DNA of 64,000 nt from Actinoallomurus bryophytorum (GTDB lineage: Bacteria > Actinomycetota > Actinomycetes > Streptosporangiales > Streptosporangiaceae): NCBI RefSeq assembly GCF_006716425.1, contig NZ_VFOZ01000001.1, positions 4,650,001 to 4,714,000 on the forward strand, given 5' to 3'. The notes under the pieces were generated by a model. The model worked only from the letters and a program-made list of their open reading frames with translations. It did not search any database and had not been told where the DNA came from. Below are positions 35,017-44,338 of this stretch, in pieces. The position numbers and the translations under genes were made by a program. Every line of letters starts with the position of its first letter. The stretch's first letter is position 1.

Positions 35017-35090
35017 TTATCCACAGAACCCCGCTCTACTTCCGCCCGCCGCTGTTCCCGCTGGACAATGAGAGTGGGATGGCACCCCCG
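35017..35090 (+). repeat. dispersed element copy 1 (TTATCCACA-N33-CGCTGGACAATG)
   Basis: A DnaA-box-like TTATCCACA (35017-35025), 33 bases, then CGCTGGACAATG (35059-35070) and GAGAGTGGGATGGCACCCCC. The same order, the same 33-base spacing and a closely related tail occur at 51976. Both copies lie between genes and both lead straight into a GC-rich minisatellite. One shared origin is likely; the function is unknown. Confidence 0.7.
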
Positions 35091-35091
35091 G

Positions 35092-35266
35092 GCGGGTGGG
35101 CTCCAGGTGGGTGGGCTCCAGGTGGGTGGGCTCCAGACGGGTGGGGCCCAGGCCTGACGGGGCCCAGGCCTGACGGGGCCCAGGCCTAACGGGCCCAAGA
35201 CCGGACGCGGCCCAAGACCGGGTGGGGCCCAAGACCGGGTGGGGCCCAAGACCGGGTGGGGCCCAG
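35092..35266. repeat. GC-rich minisatellite, 11 units of 15-17 bases
   Basis: Eleven head-to-tail units all end in CCCAG, CTCCAG or CCCAAG. Units 1-4 are 15 bases (GTGGGTGGGCTCCAG type). Units 5-7 are 16 bases (GCCTGACGGGGCCCAG type). Units 8-11 are 16-17 bases (ACCGGGTGGGGCCCAAG type). The unit families are ordered, as expected of repeated slippage or local amplification. The array ends 22 bases from the 3' end of the NACHT gene. Confidence 0.9.
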
Positions 35267-35288
35267 ACCGAGGACTTCGAGGCAGGCC

Positions 35289-38200
35289 CTATGAGTCCGG
35301 CGGGCGGCGTCTGCCGTACGCGGCCGTGCGCAGGGCGGCGGTGATGCGGTCCAGGTCGGCGTCCGGCCACTTCTGGTGCAGCGACCGGACCAGCGCGATG
35401 AGCATTCCCCTCCCGCCGATGCCGGGGCTGGTCTTGCCGGAGTTCCTGGCCCACAGGTCGTTCACGACGTCCATGTAGGCCTCCGACGGCGGAACGCGGC
35501 TCACCTCGCGCAGCAGGTCGACGGTCGTCGCGATGGGGAGCGTGCGTGCGTCGTCGCGCAGCCGCAGCAGGACCTGCTTTTCCAGGCCGGGGAACTCCTC
35601 CAGCACCTCGAGGCACGGAGCGTAGCGTTGGGCGCGCTCCCACGCGGGCGTGTCCCCGCTGTAGTCCAGCAGAGAGAGGAGGTAGGCGGGCAGGACCGCG
35701 CCGTCCTCGCCCTGACGCCAGCGGACCTGGTCGCCCATCGCACGGAAGTACGGGACGGCCTGGAGCAGCAGCATCCCCATGCGCCAGTTGGGCAGGAACG
35801 CCATCTTGCGGATCACGAACCCGAGCTCGGTGCCGGCCGGGGTGCTCAGGTCGAACGACTCCGCCGGGTCGTGGGAGAGGAGCACGTCATAGTCGGTGAG
35901 CTCCAGCCGCGCGGTGTGCGGGGAGATGACGAAGGCGTCCAGCAGGCGTGCCGGCGAGCCGTCCTCGCGTGTCAACGTGACGTCGACGGTCGCTTCGTCC
36001 CGGCTCGCCCGTACGCGCAGGGTGTTGACCAGGCCGTTCCACTCCGAGGCCGTCAGCTGTGACTTCCATAGGTGGCTGTGCTCGATCCAGCGCTCGACGG
36101 CGGCGCCCGTGCCGCGGAACATCGTGCGGACGTCGAGCCCGCCCTTGCCGGACAGCAGGACGAGCAGCACCGTGAGGTTGGCGGAGTAGGCGGCCAGGCG
36201 CCGGGTGAGCGTGTGCCGCGCCGGTTCGTACGCCGGGTAGGACCGGCTCGGATGGGGGTACAGCGCGCCGTCGAGGATCTCCAGCAGGAGCTCGCGGTAG
36301 CTCTCGCGCGCCGTGTCGGGCAGCCCGCCGAAGATCGCCGCGAGGAAGTCGACGACGGGCACGCGTTCGGCGACGCAGGCGAACGACAGGATCGAGTGCA
36401 GGAACCCGTCGTCGAGCCGCCCGCCGGCGGTGGACCGGCTGCGGACCAGGTCGTGCACGGCCACCAGGTCGGCCAGCGCGCGGTTGGTCAGCCACGCGAC
36501 CAGGAACTCCCCGAAGGTCGTGTGCAGGAACTCGTACGTGCGGGTCCGATGGCCACGCGCGTGCGCCTCGGAGCGGTGGATGAAGAAGAACCGGCCGATG
36601 GCCCGCTGCGCGAGGCTGAGGGCGGCCTCGTCGGCGTCCGGCTCGGCACCGTTCGGCTCGGGTCGCAGGAGCGCCAGGTCGCGGTCCAGCTCGCTGTCGC
36701 TGACGCTCTGGCGGCCACGGGCGAACATCGCCAGCGCCACCGCCGCCAGCCGGTCCAGCTCGGTCTCGGCGAGCTTGCGCTGCGCGCTCAGCGACAGGGA
36801 CTGGTTGCCGGGGTACTTCCGGATCTCCCGTAGCGCGAAGTCCATCAGCAGCGCCTCGTACAGCTCGGCCTGTCCGAGGCTGGCATCCCCGTTGAGCAGG
36901 GCGTTCTCGGTGGCATCGAAGACGGCGAGCATGAGGAGGAGCAGGGGCTGGCGTGCCAGCTCCCGGTGGGACAGCGCGGCCTCGGCGGTCAGCGGGAGCA
37001 GCCCTCGGCTCTTGAGGATGTCGGCGTTGTGGCGCCTCCAGACGTCGAGCCACTGACGCACCTGGTCGTCGCTGAAGGGCTGGAGCTGAAGCGCGATGCT
37101 TCCCGCCGGGTAACGCACCCGGTCGGCCACGACCGTGCGGCTCGTCACGATGACGACGACGGGACGGCCGAGGGCGAGCTGGCGGCGCTGGAAGTCGCGT
37201 ACCTGCTCGAGGTAGTCATAGCGGTTGACGCCGGCGGCCTGCAGCAGCTCGTCGAACCCGTCCAGCATCACCACCGGCAGCGCGCCGGGAGCCGCGTCGA
37301 GCAGGTCGTGGAAGGCCGCACGCTCGCCGGCCTGGCGGAAGATCGCCTGTTCGATCTGCTCCTGGATCAGCGACTCGGCCTCGACGTCGCGCAGCTCGAC
37401 CCGGATCGGCAGGAAGTCCTGCTCCGGGAGGCGCGCGGCGAGGACCTCGGTCAGCTTGGACTTGCCCGACCCCGGCTCGCCGAGCACGACGAGCGGTGCC
37501 TGCACGGCACGCGGCAGCGTGAGGAACCCGGCCAGGAACGTCTCGACGTACGGGATCGGCTCCTGGGCGGCCCACCACTCCTGTCCGGACGGAGCGTCAC
37601 CCGGACGTACCTCGGCCGCCTTGCAGCGCGGGCTGACGTACGCCTCGCCGAGCGTGGGCAGCGCGACCCACTCCGGCGCGTGCCCGGTGGCGACGACCGG
37701 GTCGGCGAGCGCGGCGCGATATGTGCGGATCAGATGGCTGCGCGGCCGGTCGCCCGGACGCTCACCGGCCATCTCGCTCAGCAGCCGCCCCACCTCCGAC
37801 AGCCCGGCGCTCAGCCCGGCCGCCTCGGTGAAGCTCGCCCAGACCTCGAACTCGCGGTTGTCGGTGGCGAGCCGGCGGAACGCGTCGTCGTACGTGGTGA
37901 GCGCCTGCGGCGGCATCTTGCGGACCGTGTCCAGCGCGCGGGTGCGCTCGCGCCCCGCGAGGGACTCCCACGCCGGGGCGGCGCGGATCAGCGTCGCGAG
38001 GCGGCGTGACATGAGCTCGTAGACCGCCTCGATCGCCTCGCGCGTACGTGCGTAGGGCACGTGCGGCTCGGGCATCGGCAGCCGGTCGGTCAGCAGACCG
38101 TCGATCAGGTCGACGTACCCCTTCGGCGGGCTGCCGCCGTGTGTGAGGCGCTCGCCCGCCGTCGCGGCGAGGCGTTCGGGGGTGAGCGGCAGGCTCGTAC

Positions 38201-38558
38201 GGTCCAGGGTCTCGAAGTAGGAGGACACGACGAGCACCGCGTGCGCCGCGGCGAGCCGCTGCGTGCGGTCGTACCGCGACAGGCCGTTGCGGCGCTCGGA
38301 GACCCGGCGCACCGACTCGTGGCCGAACCTGACCACCTCGTCCTTGAGGTCGAAGAGGTTCATGGGGGCCGACGGGTCGGCCCCCATGGTCCAGGCCGTC
38401 GCGGCCCACGTCGCCAGCCCCGCCGACATCACGCCGTCGAGGAGGCCGATGAGCCGGCTCTGGCGATCGCCAAGAATTTTCAGTGCGTCGACGTAGGTCA
38501 ACGACTCGGACACGTCGGCTCCGCGGGCGTTCGGGGGAAGTCGGGGCGTGTTCATCAT
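35289..38558 (-). CDS. NACHT-domain NTPase (STAND superfamily)
   Basis: The 1089-residue cytoplasmic protein has a helical N-terminal region of about 300 residues of the type found before NACHT domains in Streptomyces. A NACHT core follows, with Walker A GEPGSGKSKLT at 360-370, the hydrophobic-acidic Walker B VVMLDGFDELL at 429-439 and a VIVTSR sensor about 35 residues on. The C-terminal half is a long helical and beta-rich region without obvious repeats. GTG 38513 is an alternative start. Bacterial NACHT proteins include antiphage sensors, but many actinobacterial copies are uncharacterised and no effector domain is visible here. It stands alone between a minisatellite and a methyltransferase gene. 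Confidence 0.9.
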   Translation of the reverse strand: MMNTPRLPPNARGADVSESLTYVDALKILGDRQSRLIGLLDGVMSAGLATWAATAWTMGADPSAPMNLFDLKDEVVRFGHESVRRVSERRNGLSRYDRTQRLAAAHAVLVVSSYFETLDRTSLPLTPERLAATAGERLTHGGSPPKGYVDLIDGLLTDRLPMPEPHVPYARTREAIEAVYELMSRRLATLIRAAPAWESLAGRERTRALDTVRKMPPQALTTYDDAFRRLATDNREFEVWASFTEAAGLSAGLSEVGRLLSEMAGERPGDRPRSHLIRTYRAALADPVVATGHAPEWVALPTLGEAYVSPRCKAAEVRPGDAPSGQEWWAAQEPIPYVETFLAGFLTLPRAVQAPLVVLGEPGSGKSKLTEVLAARLPEQDFLPIRVELRDVEAESLIQEQIEQAIFRQAGERAAFHDLLDAAPGALPVVMLDGFDELLQAAGVNRYDYLEQVRDFQRRQLALGRPVVVIVTSRTVVADRVRYPAGSIALQLQPFSDDQVRQWLDVWRRHNADILKSRGLLPLTAEAALSHRELARQPLLLLMLAVFDATENALLNGDASLGQAELYEALLMDFALREIRKYPGNQSLSLSAQRKLAETELDRLAAVALAMFARGRQSVSDSELDRDLALLRPEPNGAEPDADEAALSLAQRAIGRFFFIHRSEAHARGHRTRTYEFLHTTFGEFLVAWLTNRALADLVAVHDLVRSRSTAGGRLDDGFLHSILSFACVAERVPVVDFLAAIFGGLPDTARESYRELLLEILDGALYPHPSRSYPAYEPARHTLTRRLAAYSANLTVLLVLLSGKGGLDVRTMFRGTGAAVERWIEHSHLWKSQLTASEWNGLVNTLRVRASRDEATVDVTLTREDGSPARLLDAFVISPHTARLELTDYDVLLSHDPAESFDLSTPAGTELGFVIRKMAFLPNWRMGMLLLQAVPYFRAMGDQVRWRQGEDGAVLPAYLLSLLDYSGDTPAWERAQRYAPCLEVLEEFPGLEKQVLLRLRDDARTLPIATTVDLLREVSRVPPSEAYMDVVNDLWARNSGKTSPGIGGRGMLIALVRSLHQKWPDADLDRITAALRTAAYGRRRPPDS

Positions 38559-38635
38559 CGCCCATTTATGTGCCCGCGGGACAGCGGACCGTACGGGGGC
38601 CTCCGTACGGTCCGGGCGTCACCGCGATGTGCGCC

Positions 38636-39475
38636 TTATCCGCGTACGGCGGCGCGGGCGAGCATGGACAGGCGGGCGGGGCGCAGGCCGTCCGTGCGTT
38701 CCCACAGGACCGGGGGGACCGCGTCGAGCTGGCTCAGCTGTTCGACCACGTCGAAGCCGTGCTCCCCGAGCAGCGTGGCCATCTCCGGCGGGCTGAAGTA
38801 GCTCAGCCACGGCTCGCCGCGCTCGGCCGCGACCGGTGCGACGAGGGCGACGTACTCGTCGCCCGCGGCGTCTCGCAGGCCCGCGGGGAGCATGTAGTCG
38901 AGCACGAGCTCGGTGCCGGGCGCGAACCCGCCGACCACCGTGAGCGTCTCGCCGACGGCCTCGGGGGTGAGGTACATGACCACGCCGAGCCAGCTCACGA
39001 GCGCGGGCCGCGTGCGGTCGAAGCCGTTCTCGGCCAGGCCGTCCGCCGGCGACTCGTGTTCGAGGTCGACCGGGACGTACGTGACGGTGTCCGGGACCGT
39101 CGTGCCCGAGTCGGCGAGCAGTTTCCGTTTCCACTGCTGGGTCGCGGGGTGGTCGACCTCGAAGACGCGTACCCCGCCGCCCGACCGGTACGCGAAGGTG
39201 TCGAGTCCCGCGCCGAGGATCACGTACTGGGTCACACCGTCCGCGAGCAGGTCCTCGGTGTAGCGGCTGCGGGTGGCGGCCGCGGCCCGCGCGCCGGAGA
39301 GTACGGGATGGGTGCCGTGGAGGCGGTGGTAGGACACGAACTCCTCGGCACGGTCGCCCAGGAGCGTGTACGCGAGGGTGTCGGCGAAGATGGGCGGCGC
39401 CTCGTCGACGATCAGATGGGCCGCGCGTGCGGCGGCGGCGAGCATGGCGGTCTCGCTGGGGTTTCCGTCATTCAT
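38636..39475 (-). CDS. class I SAM-dependent methyltransferase (TIGR00027/LCM-like)
   Basis: The 279-residue protein resembles the leucine carboxyl methyltransferase-like family common in actinomycetes: AAARAAHLIVDEAPPIFADTLA, RSRYTEDLLADGVTQYVILGAGLDTFAYR (SAM site), VFEVDHPATQQWKRKLL, SWLGVVMYLTPEAV. ATG 39475 follows a GTG one codon upstream. The acceptor is unknown. A strikingly AT-rich block (39480-39555) lies just upstream and must hold its promoter. Confidence 0.9.
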   Translation of the reverse strand: MNDGNPSETAMLAAAARAAHLIVDEAPPIFADTLAYTLLGDRAEEFVSYHRLHGTHPVLSGARAAAATRSRYTEDLLADGVTQYVILGAGLDTFAYRSGGGVRVFEVDHPATQQWKRKLLADSGTTVPDTVTYVPVDLEHESPADGLAENGFDRTRPALVSWLGVVMYLTPEAVGETLTVVGGFAPGTELVLDYMLPAGLRDAAGDEYVALVAPVAAERGEPWLSYFSPPEMATLLGEHGFDVVEQLSQLDAVPPVLWERTDGLRPARLSMLARAAVRG

Positions 39476-39479
39476 CACG

Positions 39480-39555
39480 ACAGAAAAATCTACCTTGCCT
39501 TTTCCCTATCATATCACAATTAAGAATTTTATATAAGGGGAATGCAATAACAATT
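39480..39555 (-). promoter_or_regulatory. AT-rich promoter block
   Basis: About 75 bases, mostly A and T (TATATAAAATTC, TATGAT on the minus strand), inside otherwise very GC-rich DNA, directly upstream of the methyltransferase gene. It also has a GCAAT-AACA-ATTGC dyad at 39544-39557. Several -10-like hexamers are present. It is a plausible site for a strong promoter or for binding of an AT-preferring nucleoid protein such as Lsr2. Confidence 0.5.
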
Positions 39556-39560
39556 GCGGG

Positions 39561-40172
39561 TCACTCGACAACGGCGGGACGGTCCGGGTGGTCTACGCGT
39601 ATGACGAGGTCGGCGACCCGATCCTCTTCGTACCGCGCGTACGCGGGAAGTGTCCAGCGGTCCTCGGCAGGGGTGTTACGCGCGAGCGCTCCCGGCGACA
39701 GCCACAAGTGCGCCGAAAGGTCGAATGGCAGCCCGCGGCCGAGCAGAAGGGCGCCGTCCAGGAGGAGCACCCCGCCGGGCGGCAGCGTGACGTACGAAGC
39801 CCGTACGGCACGGTCGGTCACGCTGTCCCGGAGAGCGGGCAGCACCCGGCCCGAGCCGCCCGGCCCGAGCGGGCCGAGGACCTCACGTACCAGCGCCGCG
39901 GAGTCCAGCCATTCGTCGTAGAACACGTCCGGGTCCGTGCGGCCGCGCTCGAAGCGCAGCGACGCGGGCCGCAGGAAGTCCACGGCCGACACGCGTACGA
40001 CCTCGCGGCCGCGAAGCCGCAGCGGACCGGTCAGGGCGTCGGCCAGGTCTCCGGGCCGGGCCGGCGGCGCGCCGTCGATGACCACCCGCAGCCGTTCCGC
40101 CCCGGCGGCCGACGCGATGCGGTCGGCCAGCTCCTCGACGAGCAGGGAGGGGGAGATCGGCCGTATGCGCAC
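39561..40172 (-). CDS. uridine kinase-like protein with degenerate P-loop
   Basis: The 203-residue protein aligns by order of motifs with actinobacterial proteins called uridine kinase (VSAVDFLRPASLRFERGRTDPDVFYDEWLD, LLLDGALLLGRGLPFDLSAHLWL). At the Walker A position it reads VIDGAPPARPGDLADAL, without G-x4-G-K-S/T. It may therefore bind nucleotides weakly or not at all, or use another mode. GTG 40172 is chosen because the residues encoded upstream are Pro/Ser-rich noise. It is divergent from a VOC gene. Confidence 0.75.
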   Translation of the reverse strand: MRIRPISPSLLVEELADRIASAAGAERLRVVIDGAPPARPGDLADALTGPLRLRGREVVRVSAVDFLRPASLRFERGRTDPDVFYDEWLDSAALVREVLGPLGPGGSGRVLPALRDSVTDRAVRASYVTLPPGGVLLLDGALLLGRGLPFDLSAHLWLSPGALARNTPAEDRWTLPAYARYEEDRVADLVIRVDHPDRPAVVE

Positions 40173-40258
40173 CCCGACATCCTGCCCGTGGACGGGAGCG
40201 GGGGGCACGCCTGGGTACAACCTGGGAGGAGACAGCACCGTGCCAGGGGGGAGCACCG

Positions 40259-40639
40259 ATGTCGATCCAGCTGAACCACACCATCGTCGCGGCACGTGAC
40301 AAGGTGGCCGCCGCGGAGTTCGTGGCCGGCATCCTGGGGCTGAAGGTCAGCCCTCCGTTCGGCCCGTTCCTGCCGGTCGAGACCGCGAACGGCGTCACGC
40401 TGGACTTCATGGACGCCGGCGCGAACCGGGTCGTACCCCAGCACTACGCGTTCCTGGTGTCGGAAGAGGAGTTCGACGAGATCTTCGCGCGCATCCAGGA
40501 GGCCGGCATCCCCTACTACGCCGACCCCGCCCACCATGAGGCCGGAGAGATCAACCACCTCGACGGCGGCCGCGGCGCGTACTTCGACGACCCGGACGGC
40601 CACAAACTGGAGATCATCACCCGGCCCTACGGCGGCTAG
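40259..40639 (+). CDS. VOC family protein
   Basis: The 126-residue single-module glyoxalase/dioxygenase-like protein begins with LNHTIVAARDKVAAAEFVAGILGL and ends with GGRGAYFDDPDGHKLEIITRPYGG. Likely metal ligands are the early His and the late Glu. Its ATG is at 40259. Relatives include ring-cleavage-like and resistance proteins; the substrate is unknown. It overlaps the convergent DUF1232 gene by four bases. Confidence 0.9.
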   Translation: MSIQLNHTIVAARDKVAAAEFVAGILGLKVSPPFGPFLPVETANGVTLDFMDAGANRVVPQHYAFLVSEEEFDEIFARIQEAGIPYYADPAHHEAGEINHLDGGRGAYFDDPDGHKLEIITRPYGG

Positions 40640-41091
40640 CGCTTCGGCGGAGGCACCTGCCGTGGCGGCTGCGGCTGGGGCACCTGAGGCGATCGCTGCG
40701 GCTGGGCACGCTTGCGCGACATCTCCTGGCCGATCGCGAACAGCAGCCAGCCGAACGCCCCCGCGTCGTCGACCACGCCCACCGGCAGCAGGAAGTCGGG
40801 GATGAAGTCGATCGGCGACACGATGTAGACCACCGCGATGATCATCGCGATGATCTTGCCTTTGCTGGTGCGGTAGACGCGGTCCTGGGCGTTCGCCACC
40901 AGCCGCCCCGACCGGCCGCGACCGCGCCCACGGCCGCGTCTCATGCGGAGCAGGCCCGCGATGAGGATGACGGAGCCGAGGGCCATGGTGATGACGCCGA
41001 TCGTGTTGACGCCGACGTCCCCGACGTGGCCGTGGACGGCGAACGTCAGGATCGCGCCGGCGAACAACGCCAGAACGCCGGGCAAGACCAT
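40636..41091 (-). CDS. DUF1232 (YkvA-like) membrane protein
   Basis: The 151-residue protein starts at ATG 41091 after GGAGG. There are two membrane helices, a basic RMRRGRGRGRGRSGR stretch, then the DUF1232 signature (KIIAMIIAVVYIVSPIDFIPDFLLPVGVVDDAGAF) and a Pro/Gln/Arg-rich tail. The family is widespread and its function is not established. Confidence 0.85.
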   Translation of the reverse strand: MVLPGVLALFAGAILTFAVHGHVGDVGVNTIGVITMALGSVILIAGLLRMRRGRGRGRGRSGRLVANAQDRVYRTSKGKIIAMIIAVVYIVSPIDFIPDFLLPVGVVDDAGAFGWLLFAIGQEMSRKRAQPQRSPQVPQPQPPRQVPPPKR

Positions 41092-41261
41092 CTGATCCTC
41101 CGTGGTGCTCGGGGCTCCACCGTGCTCGAAGCTCCACGCGAGTATGACCCGAACCGCCGATTTCATTCGCATCGGAGGACCCGGCTTTCCTTCGGCGGCG
41201 GGTACGAGAGAGGCTGACCGTACGGGTGCTTTCTCATGCTTTGGGCGAGAACGGAGTGGAC

Positions 41262-42464
41262 ATGGCTTTGGACCTGGTATCGATTCGCGCGGCCTACCCT
41301 GCGCTACGCGACGGCTACGCCTATCTGGACGGTGCGGCGGGTACGCAGGTTCCGGAGTCGGTGATCGAGGCGATCTCGGCCGTCTACCGCGGCGGTATCG
41401 GCAACGAGGGGGGAGCGTTCCCGGCCAGTGACCGGTCCGCCGCGATCGTCGCGGCCGGCCGCCAGGCCTTCGCCGACCTGGTCGGCGGCGACCCTCGCGG
41501 CGTCGTCGTCGGACCCAACATGACCACGCTGACCTACCGCTTCGCCTACACGCTGTCCCGTACCTGGCGGCCCGGCGACGAGATCGTGCTGTCCCGCCTG
41601 GACCACGACGCGAACGTACGGCCGTGGGTACAGGCGGCCGAACGGGCCGGTGCCACCGTCCGGTGGGCCGAGGTCGACCTGCCCGCGGGTGAGCTGCCGG
41701 CCGAACAGTACGACGCGCTGCTGAGCGACCGGACGCGCCTGGTCGCGGTGACCGCCGCGAGCAACGTGCTCGGCACGATGCCCGACGTCGCGGCGATCAC
41801 GAAGCGGGCACACGAGGCCGGCGCGCTCGCCTACGTCGACGGCGTGCACGCCACTCCGCACACCCCGATCGACATCGCCTCGCTCGGCGCCGACTTCTAC
41901 GCCACGAGCGCGTACAAGTGGTCCGGCCCGCACCTCGGTACGGTCGTGGCCGCGCCGGAGCTGCTCGAGACGCTCCAGCCCGACAAGCTGGCGTCCGCGC
42001 CGTCGGACGTGCCGGTGCGTTTCGAGACGGGTACCGCGGCCTTCGCCGACCTCGCGGGAGTGGCCGCCGCCGTCGACCACCTCGCCGGGCTCGACCCGGA
42101 CGCCCAGGGCGATCGCCGGCAGCGCCTCCTGGCCTCGATGAGCGCGGTCGAGGCGCACGAGCAGGCCGAGCTGGCCCATCTGCTCGAGGGCCTGGCCGCG
42201 CTCCCCGGCGTACGGCTGATCGGGGCGCCCCGGCGCCGTACCGCGACGGCGTACTTCACCGTCGACGGGTACACGCCGCGCGCCGTGGCGGAGCACCTCG
42301 CCTCCCGGAAGGTGAACGTCTGGAGCGGGCACAACTACGCCTGGGAGCTCACCGCCGCTCTGGGCATCCGCGACCACGGCGGCGCCGTACGCGCGGGGCT
42401 CGTGCACTACAACGACCGGTCCGACGTCGAGCGGCTGCTGACCGCCGTATCAGAATTGGTCTAG
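41262..42464 (+). CDS. cysteine desulfurase-like class V aminotransferase
   Basis: The 400-residue PLP enzyme of fold type I has [16 protein letters not shown] at the start, the PLP-contact region [27 protein letters not shown] with the PLP-binding Asp, and the Schiff-base Lys at 219 ([10 protein letters not shown]). It belongs to the cysteine desulfurase-like group of Actinobacteria and may not be a true NifS/IscS. ATG 41262 is the natural start; an ATG at 41226 has less support. It is followed after 59 bases by a dipeptidase, likely one operon. Confidence 0.9.
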   Translation: MALDLVSIRAAYPALRDGYAYLDGAAGTQVPESVIEAISAVYRGGIGNEGGAFPASDRSAAIVAAGRQAFADLVGGDPRGVVVGPNMTTLTYRFAYTLSRTWRPGDEIVLSRLDHDANVRPWVQAAERAGATVRWAEVDLPAGELPAEQYDALLSDRTRLVAVTAASNVLGTMPDVAAITKRAHEAGALAYVDGVHATPHTPIDIASLGADFYATSAYKWSGPHLGTVVAAPELLETLQPDKLASAPSDVPVRFETGTAAFADLAGVAAAVDHLAGLDPDAQGDRRQRLLASMSAVEAHEQAELAHLLEGLAALPGVRLIGAPRRRTATAYFTVDGYTPRAVAEHLASRKVNVWSGHNYAWELTAALGIRDHGGAVRAGLVHYNDRSDVERLLTAVSELV

Positions 42465-42523
42465 GGCGTACCCGCCGGACAGCCCTGGCCCCAGCCGTTT
42501 CCGTCAGTGAGGACAGCACACCG

Positions 42524-43726
42524 ATGACGTACACCGCCGACCCCGAAGCTCTGGACCGCGCCCGCGCGCTGCTCGCCGGCCACCCCGTGGTGGACGGGCA
42601 CAACGATCTCCCGTGGGCGCTGCGGATGGAGGCCGGGTACGACCTCGACCGGTTCGACATCGCGACCGACCAGACCGGACGCCTGCACACCGACCTGGCA
42701 CGCCTGCGCGCCGGTGGCGTCGGCGCGCAGTTCTGGTCGGTGTACGTGCCGTCCTCGCTGCAGGGCGACAGCGCGGTCAGCGCGACGCTGGAGCAGATCG
42801 ACTGCGTACACGCGCTGGCGGCGCGCTACTCGGGCGACCTGCGTCTCGCGCTGACCGCCGACGACATGGAGGCGTCGTGGGCCGACGGCCGGATCGCGTC
42901 CCTGATCGGTGCCGAGGGCGGCCACTCCATCGCGAGCTCGCTGGCGACGCTGCGCGGCCTGTACGCGCTGGGCGTCCGCTACATGACGCTCACCCACAAC
43001 GACAACGTGCCGTGGGCGGACTCCGCCACCGACGAGCCGGCCGCGAACGGCCTCACCCGCTTCGGCGAGGAGGTCGTACGCGAGATGAACCGGCTGGGCA
43101 TGCTGGTCGACCTGTCACACGTCGCCGCCGACACCATGCGGGACGCGCTGCGCGTCACCCGCGCGCCGGTGATCTTCTCGCACTCGTCCTCACGCGCCGT
43201 CTGTGACCATCCGCGCAACATCCCGGATGACGTGCTGTCCCTGCTGCCGGCCAACGGCGGCCTGGCGATGGCGACGTTCGTGCCGAAGTTCGTCCTGCCC
43301 GAGGCCATCGAGTGGAGCCGGGCGGCCGACGCCAACATGCGAGCCAACGGCCTGGACCACCTGGACACCTCGCCGGAGGCGATGAAGGTGCACCAGGCGT
43401 TCGAGGCCGACAACCCCCGGCCGGTGGCGACCCCCGCGACGGTCGCGGACCACCTCGACCACATGCGCGAGGTGGCCGGCATCGACCACATCGGCATCGG
43501 CGGCGACTTCGACGGCACCGCGTTCACACCGGACGGTCTCGACGACGTCTCCACCTACCCGAACCTCATCGCGGAGCTGTTCGGCCGCGGCTGGACCGAG
43601 GCCGAGCTGGCCAAGCTCACGTGGGGCAACGCGGTACGCGTGCTGCGGTCCGCCGAGGACGCGGCACGCGAGCTGAGCCGCACCGAGAAGCCGTCCATCG
43701 CGACGCTCGAGCAACTGGACGGATAG
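42524..43726 (+). CDS. membrane dipeptidase family (peptidase M19)
   Basis: The 400-residue metallopeptidase of the renal dipeptidase family has the zinc-binding and catalytic landmarks [53 protein letters not shown] and [13 protein letters not shown]. No signal peptide is visible, so it is probably cytoplasmic. Family members cleave dipeptides, often with D-residues. ATG 42524 is set by the family N terminus. Confidence 0.93.
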   Translation: MTYTADPEALDRARALLAGHPVVDGHNDLPWALRMEAGYDLDRFDIATDQTGRLHTDLARLRAGGVGAQFWSVYVPSSLQGDSAVSATLEQIDCVHALAARYSGDLRLALTADDMEASWADGRIASLIGAEGGHSIASSLATLRGLYALGVRYMTLTHNDNVPWADSATDEPAANGLTRFGEEVVREMNRLGMLVDLSHVAADTMRDALRVTRAPVIFSHSSSRAVCDHPRNIPDDVLSLLPANGGLAMATFVPKFVLPEAIEWSRAADANMRANGLDHLDTSPEAMKVHQAFEADNPRPVATPATVADHLDHMREVAGIDHIGIGGDFDGTAFTPDGLDDVSTYPNLIAELFGRGWTEAELAKLTWGNAVRVLRSAEDAARELSRTEKPSIATLEQLDG

Positions 43727-44276
43727 GAGCGGCTTCTCCGATACACGGTGCCGTGTCGCAGAGCGTGTTCGAGATCTGGTTCGCGACCGGATGACGGTCG
43801 TGGCTTGAGCGGGCGCCCCTCGAAGACGAGTGTCGCCGGGGACACCCAGAAGCTGAAGCGCTTCTCTGGTGGGAGCGGATGGACCCAGCGGACGATGTAG
43901 TCGAGGTCGAGCAGCAGGCGTGGCAGAACGGCATCGGTGTGCTGCACGTACAGGCCGTGTGGGCCGCCATCACCACCATGTCTCGATGCCCTTGGCCCGC
44001 GGTCATCCGGTAACCCGCCCCGGACCTCGAACCCTGGAACACATCCACTGAGACCAGTTCAATACGCTCTCAGTCTTCGCCGTGACAGAGGCGCAGCTCG
44101 CGGCGTGCCTGCCGGCGCCCGCAGCGGCGCTCTTCGCGCCGGAAGTCCTGCCACTCACGGCCCCCACTGACCCTACCGCGGACGAACAGGTAGTAGTCGA
44201 CGCTACGCGAGCCGCAGGTGACGGGGAACCCGTTCGGCCGCCGGCGCATCCCATTCGTGTACGCCGGTTAAATACG
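43727..44276. other. degraded intergenic region
   Basis: About 550 bases between the dipeptidase and the tRNA array promoter. I see no intact gene. Two fragments on the minus strand look like remnants: the one at 43796-43980, and a frame near 44075-44225 reading SVDYYLFVRGRVSGGREWQDF and ending at a stop. The region may be a scar of past insertion or deletion. Confidence 0.4.
43796..43980 (-). pseudogene. fragment of a conserved hypothetical protein
   Basis: A minus-strand frame reads GLYVQHTDAVLPRLLLDLDYIVRWVHP followed by RFSFWVSPATLVFEG. This resembles a compact protein family in actinomycetes with the DLDYIVRWV / FSFWVxPATLVF pattern. After that the sequence loses character, and no good start is present. 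It is probably the N-terminal part of a broken gene. Confidence 0.35.
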
Positions 44277-44304
44277 TTGCTCTCGGCGGGATGGGCCATA
44301 GAAT
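44277..44304 (+). promoter_or_regulatory. promoter of the leader/tRNA array
   Basis: TTGCTC (44277-44282) and TAGAAT (44299-44304) with a 16-base spacer. Transcription would begin near 44311, about 28 bases before the leader peptide start and about 160 before the first tRNA. Confidence 0.5.
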
Positions 44305-44338
44305 GGAAGCAAGAGATCGGGCAAGGAGGGGATCGCAC

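Noticed and set aside
35017-35025. DnaA-box-like TTATCCACA as a replication origin
   Set aside because: A single box in each repeat region, without a box cluster, AT-rich unwinding region, dnaA or dnaN nearby.
35092-35266. CRISPR array
   Set aside because: Units are 15-17 bases, directly adjacent without unique spacers, and no cas genes are present.
35376-38009. Several long plus-strand frames across the NACHT gene
   Set aside because: They mirror the minus-strand NACHT gene, which has clear Walker motifs and family character; the plus frames are low-complexity Arg/Gln/Gly.
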